Source: CAYWXK01 sp964462515
Lineage (GTDB): Bacteria > Planctomycetota > Phycisphaerae > Sedimentisphaerales > Anaerobacaceae
Direction of reading: 5' to 3'
Assembly: GCA_964462515.1 (NCBI GenBank)
Contig: CAYWXK010000029.1
Span: 1-50,527 of the forward strand
Length of the DNA: 50,527 bases
Shown: one piece after another, positions 30,677 through 38,813 of the stretch
Layout of the letters: the number at the start of each line of letters is the position of its first letter
How positions within the stretch are numbered: position 1 is the stretch's first letter
Program-made: the position numbers and the translations under genes
The notes under the pieces: generated by a model
What the model was told of the DNA's origin: nothing
Database searches by the model: none
Seen by the model: only the letters and a program-made list of their open reading frames with translations

Positions 30677-32131
30677 CTACTGGCCAATGGGAGGGGCTGT
30701 GATGGGAACCGGAGGCGCCGGCTGCTTAAACAAATCTATCTGCATCCACTTTTTACTTTTGAATCTCCAGCGGTTGGCCAGGCCTACCGAAATCATACTG
30801 AAGGTGGCGGCAATCCAGGGCCCCAATGCGCCGAGAGAGGGAATAAACTTAACTATAAACAGACCGCCCAGGCCCAATACAACCGTTGCACCTAGTGCTG
30901 AAACAACTGCCGGCCACATAGTATCGCCTGCTCCGCGTAAGGAGTTATCATAAATTATGCGAGTGGCGTGGAAGGTTTGATATATTGCAGCGCAAATCAA
31001 GATAGGAACACCGAGCTGAATTACCTTACTATCGGAGGACCAGAAAGCCATCAGGGCTTTTGGAAACAACAAGAAGCAGACACCTACAAATCCAATGTAA
31101 GTCAATGCAATCCTCAGGCACACAAGGGTCTGTTTTGTTGCCAGCTTTTTTCTGCCCTCACCGATTGTCTTACCCACCGCTGCTGTTAAAGCCATCCCTA
31201 TTCCGACAATCGGCATAACGGCGATACTGGTATAAGAAAGGGCGGCGCTTGTGGCGGCAAGGGCTTCTTTGCCGAATCTTCCTACCAGAGCCAATAACAT
31301 TATCCCCCAAAACGAAACGTTAGCGGTCAGGCTGAATCCTGCGGGAAGCCCGATTTTCAGAAGGTCATAAATTTTTCCAAGCTCAATTTTCGATATTCGC
31401 CGGGAACTGAAGGTTTTGTTCATTCTGCCTGTTAAAAATACAAGCATATTGATGCCAGCTGCGACGGCGATGCCGATAAAAGTCCCCCAGCCTGCACCGG
31501 CAATTTCCATTCTTGGAAAGCCGAACTTGCCGAAAATGAGAAGATAGTTGGCTGCGACATTAACCACCTGGCCGCATAGCGAGGCGTAAAGCGTGATAAC
31601 GGGGCGATGAATGCCGATGAAAAATTGCGTGCTTGCATAATTGATAATGGCAACGATGTGGGCGTAGAGCATAATTCTAAAGTATGTTACTTCCATACCG
31701 ATTATGGCGTTCGGCTGGCCCATCGCCTTGAATATCCAAGAAGCTGTGGGCCACATAACTGCCAGCACAAGTATAAAATATACAAAGCCGACATATATCA
31801 TTTGCCAGAGGTATTTTGAGCAGTCTTCTGTTTTGCCTCTGCCGAGACTTTGACTGACAAAGGTGGTAAGGCTTGTCATTGTTCCCGCGGCGAAGCTGGT
31901 AGGAAGGAAACTGACGACACCGGCGGGCAGAATTGCTGCAAAAGCATCGGTGCCAAGACGTGAAACCATAACCCTATCAATAAACTGCATAATGGTAAAA
32001 GACGTGGTGGTTATTACAGTCGGGGCCGCTAACTTGAGCATATACCTGAGGGAGGTCCGGTCTAGCCCGTCAGGCGTTTTTGTTCTGTGTTTCTCTATAT
32101 TTTGTCCGCGCTGGTCTAAGACTGTTTCCAT
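30677..32131 (-). CDS. MATE family efflux transporter
   Basis: 484 residues with twelve hydrophobic segments in two similar halves, as expected for the MATE fold. 'VITTTSFTIMQFIDRVMVSRLGTDAFAAI' near the N-terminus and 'GFSLTANVSFWGIMLLALVGRFGKEALAA' at the start of the second half are the internal repeats of the family. MATE proteins expel drugs or metabolites in exchange for Na+ or H+. The ATG lies 3 nt after the YggU stop, so the two are translated together. Confidence 0.9.
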   Translation of the reverse strand: METVLDQRGQNIEKHRTKTPDGLDRTSLRYMLKLAAPTVITTTSFTIMQFIDRVMVSRLGTDAFAAILPAGVVSFLPTSFAAGTMTSLTTFVSQSLGRGKTEDCSKYLWQMIYVGFVYFILVLAVMWPTASWIFKAMGQPNAIIGMEVTYFRIMLYAHIVAIINYASTQFFIGIHRPVITLYASLCGQVVNVAANYLLIFGKFGFPRMEIAGAGWGTFIGIAVAAGINMLVFLTGRMNKTFSSRRISKIELGKIYDLLKIGLPAGFSLTANVSFWGIMLLALVGRFGKEALAATSAALSYTSIAVMPIVGIGMALTAAVGKTIGEGRKKLATKQTLVCLRIALTYIGFVGVCFLLFPKALMAFWSSDSKVIQLGVPILICAAIYQTFHATRIIYDNSLRGAGDTMWPAVVSALGATVVLGLGGLFIVKFIPSLGALGPWIAATFSMISVGLANRWRFKSKKWMQIDLFKQPAPPVPITAPPIGQ

Positions 32132-32134
32132 TTA

Positions 32135-32446
32135 TTAGCTGCTTTTAGACTCATTGAGATTGAGTTTTATGGACAAAGTTTCAGCCGAAACACCTAAAAT
32201 ATGCAGACGTTTGATACGAGCTGTTTGCCCTGAGACGATGCGGACGGCATTCTTTTTTACGCTAAGCTGCCTGGCCAGAAACTCGACCAGACACTGGTTG
32301 GCCTTGCCCTTTTGCGGCGGTGCTGCAACCTTAATTTTCAGCATTCCATCAAATAATCCACAAAGAGCGGTTTTGCTGCTGCCAGGTATAATCCTGGCTG
32401 TAAAGACTACGCCATTATCGAGCTCCTGAATATTCAGCTTAGGCAT
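32135..32446 (-). CDS. DUF167/YggU family protein
   Basis: 103 residues of the DUF167 (YggU) family: 'VVFTARIIPGSSKTALCGLFDGMLKIKVAAPPQKGKANQCLVEFLARQLSV' followed by 'VRIVSGQTARIKRLHIL' are the conserved blocks, including the PPxKGKAN motif. Structures exist, but the function is unknown. It precedes the MATE gene by 3 nt and follows a small unknown gene. Confidence 0.9.
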   Translation of the reverse strand: MPKLNIQELDNGVVFTARIIPGSSKTALCGLFDGMLKIKVAAPPQKGKANQCLVEFLARQLSVKKNAVRIVSGQTARIKRLHILGVSAETLSIKLNLNESKSS

Positions 32447-32487
32447 AGGTCGAGACTGTGAAGATTCAAAAAGTTTCCACGCCTGAA

Positions 32488-32790
32488 TTATTCGACATTT
32501 TCCTTGATGTTGCGGCCTATCGCCGATTCGACGTATTTTTCAATCTGCTCAGCCAGCTCATTGAGCGAGGCAAGCTGGAAGTCTTCATAATGGCTGGGGA
32601 TAAATCCGGCATCAATGGTCTTGCGGAAGATTCTGACGCGTATGATGGGAGGTGTCGGCTGGGGTTTGCTGAAGTCGCTGTCTTTATGCTCTGTAAGCTC
32701 GACGCGCCAGTCCTCACTTATAAAGACCAGGCACTTGCCGGTAAAAATCGCTGTTGGAAAATAGTCACGTAATAACTTGAGAGTTTCCAT
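32488..32790 (-). CDS. Small protein of unknown function
   Basis: 100 residues beginning METLKLLRDYFPTAIFTGKC. The composition is soluble, with a hydrophobic first third ('AIFTGKCLVFISEDWRVEL') and an acidic/amphipathic end ('SLNELAEQIEKYVESAIGRN'). It lies 41 nt before the YggU gene on the same strand. I recognise no domain. The plus strand also has an open frame here, but it is shorter in coding character. Confidence 0.5.
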   Translation of the reverse strand: METLKLLRDYFPTAIFTGKCLVFISEDWRVELTEHKDSDFSKPQPTPPIIRVRIFRKTIDAGFIPSHYEDFQLASLNELAEQIEKYVESAIGRNIKENVE

Positions 32791-33044
32791 AGTTTTTCTC
32801 TCGACAATAAAAGCTCACACCGAATAAAATAACTTTACGGCGTAAACTATACAATAGTTATTTGCAGGATGGTATTGATTTTAAGTAACGTAACAACTAA
32901 AAACAGCGAACCTTGAGAGGTAATCTGACGATAAAATTTGTATAAACAGATACTTATCGCAGAGCGTAAATCAGATGGTGCTTTTTGGCTAACAGTATTT
33001 GGCATAACGATTGGTTTGATGGATTAGGTATAATCGAAAAGGCG

Positions 33045-34649
33045 ATGAAAAGATTTATTCTGTTAATAATGTGTGTTTTGATTTTTGGGCCGCAGTTGTG
33101 CTGCAGCGGGGAAGACCTTGCCAATGAAGGCAAGGCCGGTCTGTATGCCAGGTCGATTGAGCAGGTGCTCAGGTTAAGTGACGATGAGGTTGACCTTGCA
33201 ACGGCTGCTTTAATTGTTTCCGAGAACTGGAGCGATATGGTGCACGGCCGAAGGTGTCTTGCGGCACTGGACGATATGGCTGTGGAAATCCGTGAGAGAT
33301 TGCTTCGTGAAAGATTGGCGACAAACTTTCGAGCTATCCCGGTGATAAACAAGTATTTGTTTGATGAGCTTGGTTTTCAGTCGATTTCAGAAGCAGACGA
33401 CCCGAACGATTTGTTCCTGCACACGGTGCTGGATAAGAAGCGAGGGTATTGCCTGAGTCTATCAATTCTTTATCTTTCGCTGGCTGAGCGGCTCGGGCTG
33501 CCTTTATACGGAGTGGTGGTGCCGGGGCACTTTTTTATCAGGTATGACGATGGACGGACAAGATTCAATATCGAGACGACAGGAAGAGGCGGCGGAGCAT
33601 CCGATGAGCATTATATAAAAAAATTCAACGTGCCACAAAGCGACAAAAATAGTATTTATATTAAGAACCTCAGCAAGATTCAGACATTAGGGTGTCTTTT
33701 TAACAATCTTGGCAATGTATATAGTGACATCGGCAATAACGAGCTTGCCGAATTGGCACTCGTCAGAGCCGTCGAGATAAACCCGACATTATCTGAGTCA
33801 CGGGCAAACCTGGGAAACATTTACCTTAAAAAAGGTCGGGTGGCAGATGCAATATATCAATACCAGGCAGCGATAGAAATCAATCCGAACGACCCGAAGG
33901 CGCACAATAACCTCGGTAATGCATACGTTGAGCGGGACTGGTTTAATTATGCGATTATGGAGTATATGCGGTCGCTGGAGCTGGACCCGAATTTCATAGA
34001 TGTATATAAGAATCTGGCGATAGTATATTGCAAACAGCAAAGATACGGGCAGGCAGTAACGCAGCTCAGGCAGGCGCTTGCCATACAGCGGGAAAACGCC
34101 GGCTGTCACAGCCAGTTAGGCGATGTTTATGAGCAGATGGGAAATTACGAAGAGGCAGTAACCGAATATAAAAAGGCGCTGGAGATTAAGCCGAACCTGG
34201 TCGAGGCCAATCTCGGACTGGCTCTTTGTTACAATCAATTAGGGATGGTCGAGAATGAAATCGCCGCATACAAAAAGGTTCTTGCGGTCAAGCCCGATAT
34301 GTTAGCTGCGCTGGTGAACCTTGGGAATGCATACTTTAGGCAAAAAATTTTTGGTGCAGCTATTGAGCATTATAAAAGAGCTGTCCAGATAAAGCCGGAT
34401 GAAGCGGCGATTCACTACAATCTTGGGGCGGCATATTCAAACATTAAGAACCACGAGCAGGCAGTGGCTGCATATCTAAAGGCAGTCGAGATTGAGCCGC
34501 AAATGGCTGATGCACATCTTGGTCTGGCGTTCGAGTTTTATTTTGTGAAAAATTACGAGCTGGCGTGGAAGCATATACAAACAGCTCAGGAGCTGGGGGC
34601 TGAGGTTTCGCAGGAGCAGCTTGACGCTATAAAAAGCAAACTTAAATAG
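33045..34649 (+). CDS. Transglutaminase-like/TPR repeat lipoprotein or secreted protein
   Basis: 534 residues from the ATG at 33045, which follows a TATAAT box (33029-33034) so closely that the leader would be only a few bases. 'MKRFILLIMCVLIFGPQLCC' is a signal-type N-terminus, possibly with a lipobox. About residues 30-190 resemble the SirB1/Transglut_core2 fold: 'LDKKRGYCLSLSILYLSLAERLGLPLYGVVVPGHFFIRYDDG' with the catalytic-type Cys and His. From about residue 205 to the end come about eight TPR repeats, such as 'LGNVYSDIGNNELAELALVRAVEINP' and 'LGDVYEQMGNYEEAVTEYKKALEIKP', so it is a protein-binding scaffold. Substrate unknown. Confidence 0.82.
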   Translation: MKRFILLIMCVLIFGPQLCCSGEDLANEGKAGLYARSIEQVLRLSDDEVDLATAALIVSENWSDMVHGRRCLAALDDMAVEIRERLLRERLATNFRAIPVINKYLFDELGFQSISEADDPNDLFLHTVLDKKRGYCLSLSILYLSLAERLGLPLYGVVVPGHFFIRYDDGRTRFNIETTGRGGGASDEHYIKKFNVPQSDKNSIYIKNLSKIQTLGCLFNNLGNVYSDIGNNELAELALVRAVEINPTLSESRANLGNIYLKKGRVADAIYQYQAAIEINPNDPKAHNNLGNAYVERDWFNYAIMEYMRSLELDPNFIDVYKNLAIVYCKQQRYGQAVTQLRQALAIQRENAGCHSQLGDVYEQMGNYEEAVTEYKKALEIKPNLVEANLGLALCYNQLGMVENEIAAYKKVLAVKPDMLAALVNLGNAYFRQKIFGAAIEHYKRAVQIKPDEAAIHYNLGAAYSNIKNHEQAVAAYLKAVEIEPQMADAHLGLAFEFYFVKNYELAWKHIQTAQELGAEVSQEQLDAIKSKLK

Positions 34650-35249
34650 ACAAACCACAAAATCACAGGGAAGCGAAGTTACGCAGGTTATATAAAATGT
34701 TTACCAATTTTTCATTTTTTGTAAGCATTTAATATAAAAGCACTTACAAAACACACATTTTTGCTGAATTGGTGGATAATGGGCTGCGCAGTTGTAGTAA
34801 AGTTGTAGCTGCGCCACGCCAAAAATCTGAGAAACATGGAATATAAACTGTGCCTAAATGAGAGAGCTATATTACGTCTACTCGACGCGATGATTGGTTT
34901 TAATACTGATAAATCAATCAACAACTTTTTTATATTTATTCTGAGCTGAGTCACAACATAGGCGGCTCAAGATGTAAACCTAAAGGTTGATTCATACTAT
35001 CATTTTCATGGTCAGTCAGTCGGGCAGCAGCAAAACTACTTTTCAACGAATAGCTTTAAATCCAATCCGTGTTTTTCCAAATTATCTTATCTAAACCAAT
35101 TCGTTTCATAGATCGGCCGATTCTAAATATGTCTTGGATGCGGACCTCTCATGATATTCCAGACACATCAACCATGAGGTCCTATTTGATAAGCCGGACA
35201 TGTTTCCAACGCTTCACAGAGTTGTCAGTGTCTAGTTTAAGGTCGGACG
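34650..35249. other. Gene-poor AT-rich stretch (about 600 bp)
   Basis: No convincing gene. Near 34654 there is 'AACCACAAAATCACAGGGAA', a faded dispersed-type repeat. An open frame on the minus strand (34712-34954) is short and without a ribosome-binding site. At 35142-35182 lies an inverted repeat, GGACCTCtCATG with CATGAGGTCC, just downstream of the GC-rich minus-strand gene. Short hairpin arms such as GTAAG/CTTAC occur near 34721-34745. The stretch flanks a gene that looks foreign. Confidence 0.5.
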
Positions 35250-36716
35250 TCAGCCTTCTTGCACAACCTTCAGCCCCATCAGGTGGGACAAGTGGCGGAT
35301 GCTCTGGGTGTGGTCGCCGTAGTAGGCGACGCGGTGCAGAGAGGCATAGTAGTCCTTGGCGCTGGCGCCGAGCACGCCGCCGCCCCAATTGGCCAGCAGC
35401 CTGTCCGCGTCGTCCACCTCGGCCACGAGTTCCGTCCGGCAGCCTCGTTCTTCACCTTTGGGGACCTTGGGGACCTCGATGATCTTGCCGGTGAACATCA
35501 GCAGGGTATCGAGGTGGACCAATTTGGTGAAGGTGATTTTTTGCCCGATGCAATAATGGACCTCAGTAACCGCGCCGCCACGGACCTCGGCGTGCCGGCG
35601 GAGCAGATAGGGTGCCTTCGGGCCGGCTGGGCCCTCCATTTTCAGTGGGGCCGAGCAGTGGGAGAGATGAAAGGCGTTCTTGGCGGTGTCAACACCACCG
35701 GCATTGCCCAGGAAACCAGCCCGGTTGAGCGCGTGCTGGAAGATCAGCATGGTCAGCAGGCAGTCCATGTCTCCGTCGCAGGCAGCGGGGATTCCTCGGT
35801 CGTTCAGGCGTGAAAACCCCAGACAGGGAAAGCCTCGCGACAGCCAGCCCATGCACGTTCCAACACATAGACCATCAACACGGTTCTCAGCGATGAGTTG
35901 GTCCAAGGTCAGACTGGCCCGCGCGGCCTTGAGGACGTCCTCTTGGTTCGGCTCGACAGTATCCTCTGCCTCGTCAAGCCACCGCTTGGCTTCTGCTTTG
36001 GCGGCGCGTTCGTCCACGTCGGCCATGACTTCGTCGTAACGTCCGTCTGCGATGGCCACCATTTCCACACCCAGCCGCTGTTTCACTTTTTCGGGCGTTT
36101 GGGACTCGGGTGTGCCCTTGAATGGCGGAGAGACGAGTACCCGGCTCCGTCTCAACAGCGGAATTACCCTGAGTAATGACGCGGCTCGTTCCAAGTCGTC
36201 GTAGTCGCTGCTGTTAAACAAGGTGATCGGGTTTCCCTCCTCGCGCCACGGGTTCACCAGACACCAGTCGTGTCCACCGATTATCGGCATATGAAAGACG
36301 GCCACCGGTCGTCCCTGTTTGAAAATGGTTGGCATCACCGCGTTGTTACTATTGAAGTTGCTCAAGCCAAAGATATCGGCGCTGACTGCCAACACTGGGG
36401 CATCAGGACCTGCTTTATCCAGCAACTGGGAGGTCTGTTCGGCGGTGCTCGCCTGGCCGATAACGAACTCCACGTTGCCCAGGTTTTTCTCGGTCTGGGT
36501 TAGACGCTTCTTAATAAGCACGAGATCCGCTTCAGAAAGGCCCCAACTTCTGCCCTCCGGCTTGCCGGCAATGACCACGCAGATGCGGACCTTTAAGTTG
36601 GGCGAGGGCGGGGGGCTCGACGCGTCGCTCGCGGCTGCCCAGTGCCCCACCGCCAGCGCCATCCCGCTCACTGCACCTGCCCCGATAAACTTCCGCCGAG
36701 TGCAATGCGTACACAT
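35250..36716 (-). CDS. Tat-exported L-fucose/arabinose isomerase-like protein, of probable foreign origin
   Basis: 488 residues from an ATG at 36716 preceded by AAGGAG; an upstream ATG at 36740 is less likely. 'CTRRKFIGAGAVSGMALAVG' is a Tat signal (RRKF). The mature protein has a sugar-isomerase-like layout: 'FHMPIIGGHDWCLVNPW', 'DGLCVGTCMGW', 'FPCLGFSRLNDRGIPAACDGDMDCLLTMLI', 'NAFHLSHCSAPLKM', and 'AEVRGGAVTEVHYCIGQKITFTKL'. This is the pattern of the FucI/AraA superfamily C-terminal half, but the usual metal-site residues are not obvious, so an isomerase function is uncertain. Base composition is much richer in G+C than in neighbouring genes (39 of 60 bases in 35401-35460), with gene-poor AT-rich DNA on both sides, suggesting transfer. 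Confidence 0.65.
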   Translation of the reverse strand: MCTHCTRRKFIGAGAVSGMALAVGHWAAASDASSPPPSPNLKVRICVVIAGKPEGRSWGLSEADLVLIKKRLTQTEKNLGNVEFVIGQASTAEQTSQLLDKAGPDAPVLAVSADIFGLSNFNSNNAVMPTIFKQGRPVAVFHMPIIGGHDWCLVNPWREEGNPITLFNSSDYDDLERAASLLRVIPLLRRSRVLVSPPFKGTPESQTPEKVKQRLGVEMVAIADGRYDEVMADVDERAAKAEAKRWLDEAEDTVEPNQEDVLKAARASLTLDQLIAENRVDGLCVGTCMGWLSRGFPCLGFSRLNDRGIPAACDGDMDCLLTMLIFQHALNRAGFLGNAGGVDTAKNAFHLSHCSAPLKMEGPAGPKAPYLLRRHAEVRGGAVTEVHYCIGQKITFTKLVHLDTLLMFTGKIIEVPKVPKGEERGCRTELVAEVDDADRLLANWGGGVLGASAKDYYASLHRVAYYGDHTQSIRHLSHLMGLKVVQEG

Positions 36717-37140
36717 GAGTCGTCTCTCCTTATTCATCAATCTCCGACTATTGTCCGTTTACAATCCTACTACTGATAACAGATCTAATCTTCAACGACA
36801 CACGTGATTATATAAGTATAGTCTTGGTAATTCCAGTGAAGATTTATTAAAAAACCACTCCCGAGTTCGCCATCATAGCCCAGAATATTCAAAGCGGTTC
36901 TGAACAGGATGACAGACAAGAGGCCCTTGTATTGAGAAAGCAAGAACTGATTCCTTGTATCGACAGCATTCTTAAGGCCAATAATTCGTATATTGGGCGA
37001 CTCTGCCTGCGGGAATTGCAATGGGACCGCAAGTGTCTGCTCAAAAGTAACGTCCATTGAAACCGGTTGTTCCTATCTTGACAGAGCATCACACTGAACC
37101 TGACCATCGGATATATAACCGTTCAAATCTCAAACAAAAA
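36717..37140. other. Intergenic stretch flanking the GC-rich gene
   Basis: About 420 bp. The minus strand has an open frame at 36785-37057 (90 codons, starting MDVTFEQTLAVPLQFPQ), without a ribosome-binding site. A second overlapping frame at 36889-37107 suggests that neither is clearly coding. It may be a remnant gene. No repeat or RNA gene is seen. Confidence 0.4.
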
Positions 37141-37232
37141 TCCTCCAAAATTGTTGATTTGCGAAATAATCAGACTAAAATCATCTGCTATGAAAACGAA
37201 TAATTATTTCGCTTTGTGAGAATTTTGGAGGA
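37141..37232 (+). promoter_or_regulatory. Large inverted repeat covering the promoter and ribosome-binding site of the glycosidase gene
   Basis: Left arm 37141-37170 and right arm 37203-37232 are 30 nt each: TCCTCCAAAATT pairs with AATTTTGGAGGA and GCGAAATAAT with ATTATTTCGC, with an 8-nt unmatched middle and a 32-nt loop. The right arm contains the ribosome-binding site GGAGG, 9 nt ahead of the ATG at 37241. A promoter, TTGATT (37154-37159), 16 nt, TAAAAT (37176-37181), overlaps the left arm. So this could be a DNA operator or an RNA hairpin that blocks translation. Confidence 0.55.
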
Positions 37233-37240
37233 ATATCGAT

Positions 37241-38683
37241 ATGTTTGAGGAAGTAAACAAAATACAGTTAATCAGGGCAAGGAAAATTCACTTAGTGGAA
37301 GGCTTTGTTTATGTAGTGCTATTGGGATTGGTTAATAACGCATTTGCAGAGGCGATTCAACCGATTCAATTGCATCCGGACAATCCGCATTATTTTTTGT
37401 GGCGAGGCAAGCCAACGATTTTGATAACTTCCGGCGAGCATTATGGGGCTGTTCTCAACCGAGCCTTCGAGTACAAAAAGTATCTTAAGACGCTTCAGTC
37501 ACACAGGTTTAATCTGACAAGGACGTTTAGCGGCGCTTATTGCGAACCTTTCGGGGCCTTCAGTATTCAGAATAACACGCTGGCACCCGCCAAAGACAAT
37601 CTTGTATGCCCGTGGGCCCGCAGTGATGAACCCGGCTATCCTAATGGCGGCAATAAATTTGACCTGACGAAATGGGACAATGCATATTTTGAGCGTTTGC
37701 GTGATTTTGTCGGTGAGGCGAGCAGGTGCGGCGTTGTAGTTGAGCTGGTGCTTTTTTGTCCATTTTACGAAGAGTCGATGTGGAAATTAAGTCCGATGAA
37801 TGCTGCCAACAATATCAACGGTGTTGGCCAGGTTGAACGCACGGAGGTTTATACGCTCAAGCATCCCACGCTATCGGCTGTGCAGGAAGCAATGGTGCGA
37901 AAGATAGTTGACGAGCTAAAGGACTTTGACAACGTCTATTATGAAATATGCAATGAGCCGTATTTTGGGAGAGTAACGCTGGAATGGCAAAATCATATAG
38001 CTGTTACAATCGTAAAGACAGAGGCAGGTTTTAAGGCAAAACACCTGATAGCACAAAACATTGCCAACAAAGGACAGAAGATAACCAATCCCAATCCGAA
38101 TGTGTCGATTTTCAACTTCCATTATGCCAAGCCGCCTGCGACTGTCGCTGAGAATTATGGGCTAAACAGAGTAATCGCCGATGATGAGACAGGCTTTGCG
38201 GGCAGCGAGCCAAAAGCATATCGGCTTGAAGGCTGGGATTTCATTATTGCCGGAGGCGGGGTCTATGATAATCTCGATTATTCATTTACGGTCGGACGTG
38301 AAGATGGTGTGGCAGACATCAACGCGCCGGGTGGCGGCGGGACGGTATTTAGAAAACAGATGGAGATTCTAAAGGATTTTATCAACGGCTTTGATTTTAT
38401 CAGGATGAAGCCGGACAATTCCGTCGTTAAAGGCGGGCTGCCACAAAAGGCGACTGTGCGTGCGCTGGTTGAGGCAGGCCGCTCTTACGCCATTTACATC
38501 AATGGCGGCAGCGAGGCGGCACTGGTAGTGGAATTGCCGGCCGGGGATTACCGGGCACAATGGCTTAATACAAAAACCGGAAAAATTGACAAAGAAGAGG
38601 CCTTTGAGCATACCGGTGGAAATCGAACATTGAATTCGCCTCAGTATGTCGATGACATCGCACTTCGGATTCGAAAGAACTGA
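37241..38683 (+). CDS. TIM-barrel glycoside hydrolase-like protein (clan GH-A type)
   Basis: 480 residues. A hydrophobic segment near residues 26-38 ('FVYVVLLGLVNNAFA') looks like a signal anchor or signal peptide. The catalytic domain opens 'LHPDNPHYFLWRGKPTILI', the common beginning of GH-A/DUF4038-type enzymes; 'NVYYEICNEPYFG' holds the acid/base Glu in the NEP motif, and 'VIADDETGFAG' a likely nucleophile Glu. The last 100 residues resemble a beta-sandwich ('AALVVELPAGDYRAQWLNTKTGKIDKEE'). It would cleave a beta-glycoside; the target is not known. The ribosome-binding site GGAGG lies inside the inverted repeat described separately. Confidence 0.8.
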   Translation: MFEEVNKIQLIRARKIHLVEGFVYVVLLGLVNNAFAEAIQPIQLHPDNPHYFLWRGKPTILITSGEHYGAVLNRAFEYKKYLKTLQSHRFNLTRTFSGAYCEPFGAFSIQNNTLAPAKDNLVCPWARSDEPGYPNGGNKFDLTKWDNAYFERLRDFVGEASRCGVVVELVLFCPFYEESMWKLSPMNAANNINGVGQVERTEVYTLKHPTLSAVQEAMVRKIVDELKDFDNVYYEICNEPYFGRVTLEWQNHIAVTIVKTEAGFKAKHLIAQNIANKGQKITNPNPNVSIFNFHYAKPPATVAENYGLNRVIADDETGFAGSEPKAYRLEGWDFIIAGGGVYDNLDYSFTVGREDGVADINAPGGGGTVFRKQMEILKDFINGFDFIRMKPDNSVVKGGLPQKATVRALVEAGRSYAIYINGGSEAALVVELPAGDYRAQWLNTKTGKIDKEEAFEHTGGNRTLNSPQYVDDIALRIRKN

Positions 38684-38748
38684 CCACAAAAAGAGAGTGC
38701 AGTTGCAACAAAACTATTGATGTTTCTGCACCGACCGCATATATTGTT

Positions 38749-38754
38749 TATAAT
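38749..38754 (+). promoter_or_regulatory. -10 box of the FG-GAP gene
   Basis: TATAAT about 60 nt before the GTG start at 38814, with only a weak -35. The hairpin with TCCGCC/GGCGGA stems (38761-38780) lies just after it in the leader. Confidence 0.4.
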
Positions 38755-38760
38755 GATAAG

Positions 38761-38784
38761 TCCGCCAAATATCTGGCGGATAAA
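38761..38784. repeat. Short hairpin with TCCGCC/GGCGGATAAA ends
   Basis: TCCGCCA, six-base loop, TGGCGGATAAA. A minimal member of the family seen at 30620-30649 and inside the beta-helix gene; here it lies in the leader of the FG-GAP gene and could influence its expression. Confidence 0.5.
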
Positions 38785-38813
38785 CTCTATGGACAATTTG
38801 TGGAGATTTTGCT

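Noticed and set aside
34712..34954. Minus-strand 80-codon frame in the AT-rich gap
   Set aside because: Low-complexity, AT-driven frame with no ribosome-binding site and no neighbours in an operon.
35259..36039. Plus-strand open frames across the GC-rich isomerase-like gene
   Set aside because: High GC creates long antisense frames; the minus strand carries the Tat signal and family motifs.
36785..37057. Minus-strand 90-codon frame between the GC-rich gene and the glycosidase
   Set aside because: No ribosome-binding site, a competing overlapping frame and no known motif. It may be a remnant, but I cannot support it as a gene.
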